Source of the DNA: Syncephalis fuscata
Lineage: Eukaryota; Zoopagomycota; Zoopagomycetes; Zoopagales; Piptocephalidaceae
Direction: 5' to 3'
Assembly (NCBI GenBank): GCA_025786725.1
Contig: JAHLTZ010000046.1
Coordinates: 1-64,000, forward strand
DNA: 64,000 bases
Positions 24,196 through 36,700 of the stretch are shown piece after piece (position 1 is the stretch's first letter; each line of letters begins with the position of its first letter). The position numbers and the translations under genes are program-made. Under the pieces are notes generated by a model. The model was not told the DNA's origin. It searched no databases and saw nothing but the letters and a program-made list of their open reading frames with translations.

Positions 24196-25134
24196 GGTAT
24201 TCCACCATCTCACCGTTTTGCCAGTCCACCGTCCTGCCACTACCATTCTGCCATTCCGCCATTCTGCCTTGACAGTCTCTGACTATCGACTATCAGTCTA
24301 CATTTAAAGCATTTGCCGTTTCTTTGAAGCTACAGGTAAGCATTGTTATGTTTTATTAAATATGTATTATTGTGCGGACAAAGACGGTGTAGCACAAATA
24401 GCCATGTACGCTTTTATAATCGGCTGTTTACTATGGTAAGACAACTGGCGCTGCTATGTAATAAATACTTGCTTATTTTTACTTCAAACTACTTACCATT
24501 TAATCAACTGTTATTTTTACATAGATATTTAGGTATGAAGTGTTAGTGTTGCTGTTTGCATTCATGCACTGTGTTTTGTTTTCAAATAATACTAGCTTTT
24601 AAAAAGATCACAAGCCTTCTTCCTTGCCGTGTTATAATATGGAATAATATAGATTCAAATGAATGGTCAAATAAAGTGTAAAATAATGGCAATAAAGGTA
24701 TAGTATGCGTATTGCACAAGCAATCAAGTAAAATATACAAACAATACGGCGAGTAACAAATAAACGAGTTTTATCAATAAGACATGATGAGTATAGTTTA
24801 GAATAGAATCAATGGATAAAATAATAGTGAAGATATACATAGACGATTAAGTAAGTACAATAAATTGAACCTATAGCAATAAAGCTAGCGGCAATAAAAT
24901 ACCTGCTGTAAATGGGTTGTGCTTATTATATGATCGATCGATATATGACTTAATAAATACAGAATAGTAATGATATGGGTGGATAGAAGGCATATGCATA
25001 CTAAATACTAAATCTATAATGACGAGTATTTTAATGGCTAATGCCATCCACCACACAGTTTCATGCCCAATAGATTGGATGTTGTTAAATTTAGCCATTT
25101 ATCTTTCAAATCATACTAGATCATCAGCAAATTG
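24196..25134 (+). repeat. Truncated third copy of the unit A end
   Basis: Nearly identical to 172-1110, at a constant offset of about 24024 bases. It has only isolated differences, for example tatgcagtg/tatgaagtg near 24536 and taacaagatc/taaaaagatc near 24600. Identity stops abruptly after gatcatcagcaaattgt (about 25134), where unrelated AT-rich sequence begins. This is therefore the junction of the composite with gene space or with a deletion. Confidence 0.93.
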
Positions 25135-25376
25135 TATAACAATGCTAAACGGAAATACAGCACAGCACACATATTAGTGCAATAACATTAATAGAAATAA
25201 ACTACAAACAAGTTAAGTAATTAGATGTCATATTTATCATTAATATAAAGTATAAAAATAATTAATAGAAACTATAGATTATTATTAATTAATTACAATA
25301 AAGAATATTAAGTTAAATCATTATTAATTAATAAAACAATCCATTTATTTAATATATAAAGGTTACAAACACTTTG
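25135..25376. other. AT-rich spacer after the repeat composite
   Basis: About 240 bp of very AT-rich sequence containing runs such as attattaattaattac. It is probably the 3' flank of the minus-strand GRDP gene. No gene, repeat match or clear terminator was seen. Confidence 0.5.
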
Positions 25377-28020
25377 TTAGCTATTGCCTCCGCCACCACA
25401 GCCTCCTCCGCCACCGCAGCCACCATTACCTCCACCGCAAGCAGAAACAGAAGTGCCACAAGCACTGGCATAGTTATCATGGCAATGATGGCGATTATCT
25501 ACAGTGCCACCTATATAGCCATCACCATACGAGTGATCCCGATGACTTTCAAATGTTGTATAAACACTAGAACTCCAGCCATCACTAAACGAATTAGTCA
25601 TATTACTTTCACCAGAAAACTGAACTGATCCATCGGTGCGATCAAGCATACTTGGAGCAAAACTAGGACCAGAAGCACAAGCAATCATCATTGTACCACA
25701 AGCCGTACTATATCAATATACATAGTATTAGTATGTATCTCTTCATTAAGAATATACATTTTACTTACCGATCTCGTTCTGCTTGATAAGCATGACTTTG
25801 TTGATTAGATCTACTGCTAGACTGGTGATTATTACTATGGTTATTACCATTACTATTACCATTGCTATTACTGCTGTTGTTGTTATTGTTGTTATGCTGA
25901 TTATTGCTATTTTGACAAGTAGAATCATGATGATGATGATTACAGTTAAAATCATGACTTGTTTGAATATTGCCATCATTAGGCGTATTGTCATCAAAGT
26001 CAATGTCATTACCATCATCACCACCGCCACCATCACCATCAACCTTATTTTTATCCTTATTTTTCTTCTTGTTTTGATTCCAACCATTAGCACCAACGCC
26101 ATAATGAACAAGACAGGCACCAATCATACTATTGGCCTGAGTCTTTTGTAGTTGTTTTCTTTTGTACAAGTAATATGGCAGTCCAATAGGACCTGTATAC
26201 AACACTTTAGATAGATTGGAGCGTTTTACTGCACTTTCAGATGAATACGGTTCTATCAATTCAAGCACTAACATTAGCTTTACTGTTGTCCAACTATAAT
26301 ATATTCTAATTACCATGAAATTGTTTATACCAATAATCGGCCGTATTTGAATAAGATGTATCAAGCTTTTTTTCTGATATCGTATCATCATGATTCACTA
26401 CTCTCCCTACTAATGTAGACGTGTAATTCTACATTTAAATGTCAATTCATTACATATAATAATAATAATAATAACAATAATACTAGTAAATAGCTTACAT
26501 GATATTTTTTAGGATGCAATTGATGTGTGTGCCAGGCCAGATCAATATCTACATAAAATAGCATATTAGTAATACATGTTACACATTATCATTTATAGTA
26601 CTTGCCTAGCGTCGGCACTAAGAATGCTTTTTTTTCAGCAGCCATCAAGGCAATAAACTTGCCATAACGATCAACGCCTTTGGCTAGTACCTGAGGCTGC
26701 TGCCAATGCAAACAATTTACAATACGACGTGTAAAACGTCGTGAACGCCGTACTGCATTAATCAAATCCAGCGAACACGGTGTACAGCTATGACATAACA
26801 CCGTTAGCCAACTAGTCCAGCTACCCTATATCATGTCATCCATCCATCCGTTCGCTTACCTATTACGATATGCTGATGGAATAAGACGCAGTGTAGGCTG
26901 TCTAATCCTTACTAAATGAGTACGTTCTTTTGTTTGACGGGCCTGATTAATACGTTCATCAATCATCTTCCACGTTAATGGTTCGCTCTTTTTTGTTTCA
27001 CACAATTTAGGCACGGCCGATCTAAGATACTGTATATCTAATTTGGCCGCTTTAATATCCGGTAGACCCGTGGTATGATCCAACCATGTGCCTCTAATAA
27101 ACATATTAATATTGATGACTGTATATACTCAATTTAATCAATTTACCGAAGCAGTAGCGACTGATTCCGTCCGAATGCATTAAATGCATCTTCAAATAAC
27201 TTGGCCGATAGCGTATCCGGTGACAGTGGCACATTACATAGTGGACAGTCAAATGGTGTGGCGTGAATACGCATACTATGATATGTTTCTAGTTGCGTTT
27301 AACCAATTGCTCAATACTGATCTATACCAATTCAACTTACCACATTTAACGGCAATAATAGATGAACAGAATGGACAAGTCATTGAAAATGGCGATTTAC
27401 TGGTAAGATTAGGCGTGTATGACAGTCCCGTCAACTGCTCCCATTCTAATTGAGATCGTGAATCCACATGGAATTTGCCATCAGCATCTTTCTCCGTCTA
27501 TGTCATGTCAGCTGCCTATTCTATGCCGCACTATTACTTTCTACAACACTTACCAACTGTTTTAATGGAATATTATAGGCAAGCATATGATCTCCAAATA
27601 AACGTATCATGTCCTCCATATATCGAAGCGGCGATAGCATATGTGTACACCATAACATGGCGACATCTAATAAATGACAGTGTAAGTAGTCGTCTATCTT
27701 CGATGAGTATGAATATTTGTTTAATTTACCAATAGGCGGGACTGGTATAGCATCGGGACGGCGTTTCTGTAAATAGGCTAGCCAGTGAAGATATCGCTGT
27801 TCTGCTCGCAGCAATACAATATTGTCATCGGCATCATTCTCTAACTCCAATTCGTTGAAGCGCTGCAGTAGAATAATATGGGCATTTACTAATAGTTGAA
27901 CCACTCTGTGTGTCAATAGGGTGGCTTCATGGCATTCTTCTACTTACAAGTTTCCACATTCACTATAGTGTCGACCGATGTTGTTAGAGCCACTTTAGAC
28001 TCGGTTGCTACTTGACTCAT
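25377..28020 (-). CDS. Glycine-rich-domain (DUF1399/GRDP-like) protein, 11 exons, ~695 aa
   Basis: Exons read on minus: 28020-27948, 27903-27730, 27666-27554, 27497-27341, 27288-27147, 27093-26860, 26820-26606, 26548-26499, 26428-26314, 26252-25769, 25707-25377. All joins keep one open frame. Family marks are DVAMLWCTHMLSPLRYMED near the N-terminus, a C-x2-C...C-x2-C pair (CPFCSS, then FDCPLC) in the middle, VPTLDIDLAWHTHQLHP, VNHDD, and a C-terminal Cys/Gly-rich tail (GGGGGCGGGG). This order is typical of fungal and plant GRDP proteins. Their biochemical role in fungi is not established. An Asn/His/Ser-rich insert lies before the tail. Intron 26605-26549 has a GC donor. The 27729-27667 intron is 63 nt and in frame, but removing it restores the PPIDVAMLW family motif. 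The first exon is short and its start is the least certain point. Confidence 0.85.
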
Positions 28021-29705
28021 AATAGGCAATAGTACAAGGTTTGCGGAATCGATTAAAGATGCGAATTAGTGAGTTAATAAATGAGCGATTAAATAGGAAA
28101 AAGTCGGCAAATGCCATGCGAATGGGTGAGGCATGTGCTATTGTTAGCATGGCAGTGTGTAGCAACACCAGCGACAGTATCTGCTCCTTAATAGGATCGC
28201 CGTTGTTGTTGTTATATGATCATCGCTACCCTTTTGTTAGTATTTGTAGATTATATAAGTGATTTTCTATAAACATTTTACATCTTAACGTTAAGTAATA
28301 ATTACCAAAGAGATTTGTTATGTTATGATAGGATCATCACTTATGATATGGCCCAATATGGATATGATTAGATATTTTATAATTTATATTTATGCTTTAC
28401 ACTTATCAATACTGGTTAAAACAAAAAATAGCTTATTAATACTCAAAATATAATAATAAGCTAGAATTACAAAACTTGTTCTTTTAATTCGCATCCATAT
28501 CTGTGTTAATATACACGAGGTAAATTGACCATACGATATGGCTATTAGGGACAGCGTATATGATCACGCTGCTATTCTCTCCTTAGAACAGGTCAGCCTT
28601 GGTATTATTGGTATCAGCATTAGGAGTGCGTACTTCCAATAGTCAATTGTGTAACACGGCATTATAATGCAGTGGTAACTGAGCATCTATTAACTATTGT
28701 ACCTATCTATGAATATCATGCTGACTTGTAAGTATGCATGACAACGATGTACACCACTATAAATAAACTATGCATGAAAATACCTTTTTATAGCAACAAA
28801 ATGGCAGTGATGTGCACAACAAATCTACCAGTAAACATTCGTAATAATTTGATCTCCAATTGATACAGATTAAACAATTTAATAGCAATGCGTTATGCAT
28901 TTGAATGAAACAATGTTTAAAATGGCACAACAGTAGAGTTAATATTATCATCTCATAGCGACAAGCTATTGCATATTGATTAGTGAACATTTGAATAAAA
29001 ATAATAAACTTTGCCAAGATTTTTTACTTGTTTAAAGGGCCCCGTTAACTAGAAATAATGGATCGATACAGCCACTGGACAATTACTACGGAATACGGGT
29101 AATTTAACCAATATAGAAATAGAGGCACGTGGCGCTAATCTATTCGGACTGGGTGTTATGTTCGGCTTAATTTAGCAATTATACGGTATTAAGAATATTC
29201 TCGTGATCTATCCGACTATTACACCGAATAGGGAGCCGACTGGGAGCACCCAATGAGATTATTAGTGTTTTAAAAGTTTTGTTATGTACGTCACCATGCG
29301 TGCAATTTAGTGCTAGCGAAACAACAGCTGATCGGAGCTGTTACAAGTGCATGCGACAGTAAAATTGGATGTTTGAAATTAACATTACTACTTTTGGCCA
29401 TATCCACTATCCATGGCGTCGGTATTTCAAATGGCTTATTTAAATATTTGGTCCTGTTTTTACAAGGTTTTTTATTGATCGTATTTCTCATTTTTACAAT
29501 TTTGCTCTGCCTTTTTACCTTACGACTTTTTATTTAGTATCAATCTGGTATATACTTATGCTAGGTGTAAGTATACTACTTTTCATTGATCCCTTTTTAT
29601 TTCCAATTTATTCACGTAAATCAAACTCTACGATAGCTTACTCGCTTACAAAGCATGCTATATCTTATGTATAGCCAAGGCAATAATACCACTTTGTTTA
29701 AGGGG
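28021..29705. other. Intergenic stretch with two coding-like scraps
   Basis: No intact gene in 1.7 kb. Two short stretches on plus look like protein remnants. At about 28527-28638 the frame gives MAIRDSVYDHAAILSLEQV. At about 29059-29260 the frame gives NLTNIEIEARGANLFGLGVM, one stop, then YGIKNILVIYPTITP. I do not recognise a family. The rest is AT-rich. Part of this stretch must hold the promoters of the flanking divergent genes. Confidence 0.4.
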
Positions 29706-30970
29706 ATGCTGGTCCATTTATTTTTGTTGATTGCTTTGTTGCTCTGCGCTGGTCGCGACATTTTCACGTTTATAGATGCCCTTCCAGTGCCGCAAGCTGT
29801 TGCTACTGCCAATAATCCGCTATTATCTCCACAAGCAGCAGTTATTAACAACAACAACACGCAAATCATTGGATCCGCTGAACCGGTTGTGAACCAACCA
29901 CAAGTTATTGCTACTAGTAATAATAATCTACCACAACAAGCAGCCGTTATTAACGACAACAGCGTACAACCCATTGTGTCCGCAGAACAGGCAGTAAACC
30001 AGCCACAAGCTTCTTCTACGCCAAGCTCAACGGCGCTCGTTACCGATACGCCATCAACTGTGGCATTGCCGCCTACCGATGCATCTGATGTCACCGTCGC
30101 TCCTAATCTACTTGATGCCAGTGCCAAGACCGGTCCCACTACTATATTCTCCATTCCTAATAATGTGCAATTAGACAAGACGACGGTGGTGAAAGCACTC
30201 GTGCCTGAACAGCTACAGTCCATTGTTGATCCACAACTCGAAACTGATCCGGCCGCCACTAATATGACCAGAACAGAGACCCGGAAACACGCCATTTTTA
30301 CCAAGGGTATTCCGTTTGCCATAGCAGCTGGTGCAGGTTTGGCTTCCTCCATTGCTGCTGAAACAGCAATCGTGGGCTCTACAGTAGGCCTGGCGGCTGT
30401 TCCAGGCGTATTTGCAGCCGGTATGGTCGGTTCTACTGTCTTTAATACCACCTATACCTTTACCAATCGTATTGCTCGTAAAATTGCCAGCCAGAGTAGC
30501 GATAGCGACGTCGATACTATTCTCGATGGACCAAGCAGTAATCACTACAACAAAACCTTGGAGAGCGAACGAGTTAATGCCGAAATCGAGGCCGAAAAGA
30601 ACCGCCCCTTCTCTGAAAAGGTCAAGGATATGCTTCCGTTGGTTATTGCTGGTGGTATTGGTAATGTGGCCGGTACCGCTGTCTCAAGTGCTCTTGCTCC
30701 ATCCATCAAGAATGCTGTATCGCATCCATTCGGTGCAGAGGCATCTAAGCGTGCCACTGGTATGACCACAAGTGTTGGTACCACTGCATTGGTGAATCAA
30801 GGCATAAGGACAGCCGGAGATGCTATGAACCGGATGGCAATAATAGTACTGATATTCCTGTGGGCAACAATGCCGCCACGACTAAATCGGCCAACTCTAC
30901 TCCAGTAACGACCAATGCCGACAACAGCTCGCCTAATAGTGTTCCATTGAATACTTCAATTTTAACGTAA
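29706..30970 (+). CDS. Secreted low-complexity protein of unknown function, with a frameshift near its C-terminus
   Basis: I chose the ATG at 29706 because it begins a good signal peptide (MLVHLFLLIALLLCAG). The ATG at 29655 would add 17 polar residues before it. Mature sequence: Asn/Gln/Pro/Thr/Ser-rich half with two PQVIATSNNN/PQAVATANN-like repeats. Then comes a region with two Gly/Ala-rich hydrophobic segments (AIAAGAGLASSIAA at about residue 206 and VIAGGIGNVAGTAVSSALAP at about residue 316), possibly membrane-associated. The frame opened at 29706 stops at 30908 in atypical sequence. One base out, from about 30827 to the stop at 30970, the reading is Asn/Thr/Ser-rich (GNNAATTKSANSTPVTTN) and matches the protein's style. 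A single missing base near 30810-30830 would explain this. I found no homologous family. Confidence 0.6.
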
Positions 30971-31867
30971 ATCGCACTATTTTATAAATAAATCATTATG
31001 ATCCAAATGATTGAAGGCTTTATTAAGCATAGGATTATAATGTAATAGTTTTTTTACAAATAGCTTAAATAAATCATAATGAAATGCAATAGTTTATCAT
31101 GTTGGATGTTAGCTATTGTTATTAATATTGCTTGTTTGTTAATTATACTGATTAGATAAGATAACAGTGTTGATAAAAAATAAGAGCCATAATAGATTTG
31201 TTTAATTGAATCAGTTTTAAAAATAAAGTGCAATATTCATTGAAATTATATTAATATTATAATAGCGATTTCATTACTATTGTTTACACATTTCTATTCT
31301 TAATCGTTTGTCACAGATATTGCAATATGTATCGTAACTTGTATTTTTTAATCACTTCTCAAAGCGATACAGAACTTGGTCCGCAATTGAGTAGCAACAC
31401 TATCAAATACAAGTGTAAAATCTAGTTTACATTAATAGTCACACGGAAGCACATTGAATCTAGTCATCTTTAAAAACACCAAATAAAAACTTGTACTCGT
31501 TTCATATAAATAGACATTGTAAGGTGTGTATCATGGAATGTAATACTTTTGTTAATATTACTGGCAAATAGATCACGGTCTAATTATTAATCTCTTATAA
31601 CTAAACCAAATATGACATTAATATAAATTGTTTGCATTTGCAACTCTTTAATGCAAACAAAAAGTTACTACGACGTGGTGTATACCAATACGATAATGAG
31701 CATGACTATCATGATCCATAAAGCCTCATTTAAATTTATAGTTGCTGCATAGATAGAAAAAAACCACACCAAAAACACATGTTATTATTACTGCCGTTAT
31801 CTGGATTGTAAACGTACACGCGTCAGCACGATGAAACGCGTACGCATGCGGTGTCAGCCCGCTTTAT
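30971..31867. other. AT-rich intergenic region between convergent genes
   Basis: About 900 bp between the stop codons of the plus-strand secreted protein gene and the minus-strand eL34 gene. The sequence is AT-rich with several aataaa-type signals (near 30988, 31065, 31220). It should hold both 3' ends. No gene or repeat was seen. Confidence 0.5.
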
Positions 31868-32407
31868 TTAGGCCTGTTGAGCGCGGATCATCTTCTTGAC
31901 AATCTTTTGCTCTTCAATCAAGAAAGCGCGAACAATACTAAACAAGAAAAAACATAACAAATTAGTATATTGTATCAGTAATAATTTTATAATAACTAGC
32001 GAGTATTTCTCTATATATTATCATTATTATTACTTACCGGTTGCGGACGCACTTGGCGCAACGGCTACCGCCATAAGCGCGGTTGACGGTCTTCTGGCGC
32101 TTGGAGATGCGAGAGAGGTCAATTGGGCGCAAAGCTGGGAGCTAAATATACATAAACACACATACAAACAGCATCAATCACCACCAATCCATTTGTTAGT
32201 ATCATTAAACTATATATTTCTTATATTCTATTCTACTCTATGGTACTTACACCGAGCAATTTGGTGCCGCAGTCACCGCACTTTGGGACGGAACCGGCCT
32301 TTTGATGTGTGGTACACCAAGCGGCCACCGGGGGTCTTGACGATCTTAACCCGGTTGGACTTTGTGTTATAGCCGTTGTGGCGACGGTATACGAGACGCT
32401 GGACCAT
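31868..32407 (-). CDS. RPL34: 60S ribosomal protein eL34, frame broken by a short indel
   Basis: Large-subunit ribosomal protein. Exons on minus: 32407-32251, 32141-32038, 31937-31868. The start [15 protein letters not shown] and the segments [31 protein letters not shown] and [11 protein letters not shown] are diagnostic of eL34. Near 32300-32303 the frame slips inside an A run (minus strand tcaaaaggcc): upstream reads ...VYHTSK, downstream reads [16 protein letters not shown] one frame over. Two missing A bases (restoring the conserved KK) or one extra base would repair it. Because the protein is essential and otherwise perfect, a sequencing or assembly error is more likely than a pseudogene. 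A second, intact copy elsewhere cannot be excluded. Confidence 0.85.
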
Positions 32408-33773
32408 TGTGACAAATTACCTATACGCAAACAACGTCAGTCAAAACGTTCAATAGCATTCGCATAATACGTGTAAGAGTAACTAGTAGCAGTAGCAGTA
32501 GCAAGCAAACACAAGTGGAATTCACCATTGGATTCCATAGCTGGTGTTTAACAATTCCCTTTAGTATATTTATCCATCAATCAACCAATCCATCCATCTA
32601 TAGATTGATTACTGTTGCCTAACGACATGGATCTATGTAACGTCCTCATTATGACAGGCCGCGATATTACTAATCCATTGATAATAATGTGTATCTATCT
32701 ATAGCATACACAGCCACTTGGTCTAGCCATCAGCCTGTGACCAACCACGCTATTGATATCTATTGACCTACAGCATCCATCAATCTGCTCAATCATAGAT
32801 GGATGGATGGATGGATGAATGACCAAACGAATATCCATCTGGCGTCTTTTACTATTACTCTTACACGCGTATGCTGTAGTCTATGATGCTCACCGTCCGG
32901 TAAACAATGGATGGGCTTTGAGAAGGGAGAGGCCGAACACGGTAGGTGGCGTGTGGGCGGGTGATTGACTAGGCGACAGCCATACTACACGAAACCAGTT
33001 TGAGTGAGTCTGTATTTGAATTGCTCAAATATGGTCACAACAAACGATGCTTGCTAAGCCATATACTTATAAATCCTCGATTATCATTACGTACTATATC
33101 CTCTTTACACTCTATTTTTGTTAACCACTCAGTAATATTACTTTTATTAAATACACTCTATTGGTCATTCTACTTGTTTATTTAATAAATTAGTGAAACT
33201 GTAAAGCTCTCCACTACTGTCGTTTGTATCATTGCCATAACTTTGTGGCCACTATCTCTATAGTGGACGCTATGCCTATTTAATCCGTCGCGATGTCACA
33301 TCTACAGCTAAAGCAAAAGCTGATGCGCTTAAGCTTCTTAATAACACTAGAAAGTCTCGTAAAAAGTTCTGTGCTGCTTATAATTTAGAAAATATCAAAG
33401 AGTTTGTAAAAGCTCTTGAGGATGCTATTCGACATCCGGGCAAGAAATAACCAATGCTTTTAAGCTATTAATAACATTGACAGTGTAATTGGACCGCTGC
33501 TTTAATATGCTTTATTAGTATCTGAAAATATCAAGGTCATTTGACAATGTCACTGTTCAGTCCATTTACACAAGCTATAGCCAATGTTTCAATTTAATCA
33601 ACTTTTAATCAATGAATCTATACTATTATTATTAACAATTTTGCATTACCGGTGTTTATTTAGAAATGTATATTTATAGTAAAAATACTTTATTTTATTT
33701 CCGTTAATAGATAATCTAATATTTGTAAATAATACACTTTTCATAAAATGTTTATTATAATATTAGTTTATAT
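32408..33773. other. Intergenic region with inverted GGAT/ATCC tracts and an orphan coding fragment
   Basis: Upstream of eL34 lie short atcc-rich (32575-32602) and gatg/ggat-rich (32797-32822) tracts in opposite orientation, about 200 bp apart. They could pair, and they lie in the likely eL34 promoter region. A separate 69-codon open stretch is listed at 33241-33450. Otherwise nothing was recognised. Confidence 0.4.
33241..33450 (+). pseudogene. Orphan coding-like fragment (69 codons, no start)
   Basis: Open from just after a stop at 33238 to TAA at 33448, with charged, protein-like content: GRYAYLIRRDVTSTAKAKAD, then RKSRKKFCAAYNLENIKEF, then ALEDAIRHPGKK. There is no ATG in a useful position. 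A possible 3' splice site (ctatag at 33257-33262) precedes the GRYAYL segment. It may be the last exon of a gene whose upstream part is lost, or a fragment moved by recombination. I do not recognise the family. Confidence 0.3.
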
Positions 33774-36700
33774 TTACTTTTTGTTGTTGTTCATTAAATT
33801 GGGATCGGTTTCTGTATCATTGTCAATCTTATCATTGTTATTGGTAGACTTTTTGACTATAGCGTCTACTGCACTTTCTTCTTCCTCTTCTTCTTCTTCC
33901 TCCTCTTTTGTCGTTCGTTTCTCTGCTTCAGCCAGTTCTTGTGACCACCACATATCACGGTAGACACCTTGGCCTACAACACCACTAAGCAGTGTTTCGT
34001 GGCGGCCCTGTTCAACTACCTCGCCTTCCCTAAGTACAACAATCATATCGGCATCGTTGATGGTACGTAAGCGGTGAGCAATAAATACACTAGTACACCG
34101 CTTCTCATTTAGTATACTATCAATATTGGCTAGAATAGACTGCTCTGTATGAGTATCAAGAGCCGATGTAGCCTCATCAAAGAATAAAATGGGTGGATTC
34201 TTTAGAATAGTACGCGCTAGAGCAACTCTTTGTTTCTCCCCTCCTATCATTTATCAATTACCATCGCCATTAATATTACCAATAGAATAATAGAGCGTAG
34301 TTATTTACCGGAAATCATTAGACCACGCTCACCCACTCGTGTCTGATATGATTCAGGCAATCTTTCAATGACATGATGGATTTGTGCCCGTCGAGCTGCC
34401 TCTTCTACTTGTTCTTTTGTTGCATTCGTGTTGCCATATGCAATATTATGATAAATAGTATCGTTGAACAAAGCCGTATCCTATAACCATAGCCATAGCC
34501 ATATTTCGATTCTATTAGTATAACTAACTGGCATTTATATCTAGCTTACTTGGGGTACTACACCAATAAAACGACGTAGACTGGCCAGTTGTATGTGGTG
34601 AATATCCTGTCCATCGACTAGAATACGGCCAGATTGTGGCTCGTAGAAACGGAACATTAACCGCAATACTGTAGACTTTCTATTTAACCAGTTATTAATT
34701 GCTTTTCTACATAACAACAACTAAAGCTGAATACTTGCCCACAGCCACTAGGTCCAACAATAGCCACTTTCTTTCCACGGGGAATGGTAAATGTGGCATT
34801 ACGTAAGATGGGTCGGTCTGGATGATAGCCAAATGTGACATTCTCGAATTTAATTTCACCTCCATTAAACACTAATGGTTTGGCATCGGGTGCATCCTAT
34901 ACCTCTATTATTAGCTGTGTATAGTGGCTATAAATGGGGTATTTACGGTAATGCGTTGATCAATAGCTTGGAGATTAAATAGTGTGTCCATATCGGTAAG
35001 TGCTTGTCGTAGATCTCGGTAAACCGAACCAAGAAAGTTGAGTGGCATAGATAGCTGAAACACTAGCTGATTAATAAGTACTAGATCGCCGACTGTCAAA
35101 TTGCCTATTTATTACAATAAATGATTAATAAGCGGCTATTATTTGCTATTTAGCCTATCCTGTTACCTTGAATGACACCATGGGCTGCCATAGCCATCAT
35201 ACTGGCCAGTGATGCACTAAAAATGGCATTCTGCCCTGCATTCAAAAAGGCCAAGCTACCGGCTATTTTAAGCGAGGCATGTTCATATTTGACCATGGCA
35301 CTATTGTAGCGTGTCAATTCATACTTTTCATTGCCAAAATACTATAGATAACTTGTATTATTATTCATAATAGCTATTAAAATGATGGTTTACTTTAACT
35401 GCTTCATAATTAATTAATGAATCAATAATACGTGTGGCGGCTTCGTTGTCAGCTGCATTGGCTTGACGACGAAACTTTGTTCTACAGTGTCATAACCACA
35501 ATAATGAGTATACTAAATAGCTTTATTTTAAAAACATACCGCCATGATGTAATGCCAACCGTAAATCCTGTATAAGCTGCCATTGTGCCCAGTGTGACCA
35601 GAGCATACGGTGTACCAAATTTATAAGACTAGTATGGTTGTAGTATAAATTTAATATTTATTAAATAGCCACTAGTCTATTAATACTAACCAGAATACCG
35701 CACACCATCGATATCTCTAATATAGTCGGGGCCAAATGTAATACAGTCGATGTAAGTACAAAACTTATACCTCTATCATATAAATCATCAATTAACACTA
35801 CCGTCCTAATGATAACAAAAAACAAAAACACTTACTTGGTACCACGATCAATGGCTCGAGATAGACCACCGGTTTGACGTGATAAATGAAATGATAAATC
35901 CAACGATAATAAATGGGCAAATATATTGTCAGCTACTCGTCTAATTGCACCTTGTGCTACTTTGGCAAATACAGCATTGCGTAACTCTTGAAAGGCAAAT
36001 GCACCCACTCTAGATAAACCATCTATAATACACTGATATCAATCATAATATAGCAATTTAATTAAGTTACTTACAGCCAATGAGTACAGCACCGGCCACC
36101 GTCATTACTGTACCATCTTCAGGTATAGGCATATTAAGTGAATCAATTACTTGCTTAAAGTAGAACGGCACTTGGACATTCAATAGCTGTATAAATACCT
36201 ATTATTAAAATACACTTTCCATCTAGTATTTCTACATACTTTACCGCTTGCTAATAACGCTAGAGCTAATATAACACGCCCTTTAATGGCATAATCGCCT
36301 TTTGGCCACACGTATCGCATCATACGTTTAATAATATCAATATCTGATGTGGATTTGCCAGATTCCAAATCTACTGCATTGGTTTTTTTGTTCTTTGTTG
36401 CATCTGTATTACTATTAGTTGTAGTGTTATTAATGCTACTCGATGCCAGTGAAAATGGTGATTTTGTTGTTGTTGTTGTTGTTGTGGTGGTGGTGGTGGT
36501 ACTTTTATGTCGACACTGCTGTTGCTGCTTTCTTTGTTGTTGTTGTTGTTCAAGTACAAGTTGACTATTAATGGCTGGCTATTCATTACGCTACATTAGA
36601 CGAAACTACGACTGTCTTACTTGCTACTTGCCAATAACGCATCACATGGCCAACTTAAATAGGGCAACACTTTTGTACCTGAAAGTACACTTAGTTGTCG

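Noticed and set aside
24062-24262. 66-codon Pro/His-rich frame in array 3
   Set aside because: A chance reading of the minisatellite. The 22 bp unit shifts frame each copy and the frame is not kept in arrays 1 or 2.
1-25134. Telomeric or subtelomeric terminal repeat
   Set aside because: No TTAGGG-type or related short telomere repeat was seen, and the arrays are internal 22 bp minisatellites.
25761-26151. Met/Ile/Val-rich frames on both strands opposite the GRDP gene
   Set aside because: They are shifted readings of the Asn/His/Asp-rich low-complexity exon of GRDP, whose splicing and family motifs are consistent.
29621-30451. 276-codon minus-strand open frame
   Set aside because: It is antisense to the secreted-protein gene, with repetitive Ala/Thr/Cys content that mirrors the sense codon bias. 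The plus strand has the signal peptide and repeats.
36349-36586. Val- or Gln-rich frames over the ATM1 N-terminal region
   Set aside because: They are alternative frames of the CAA/ACC repeats in ATM1 exon 3. Exon phase arithmetic supports the Gln/Thr-tract frame only.
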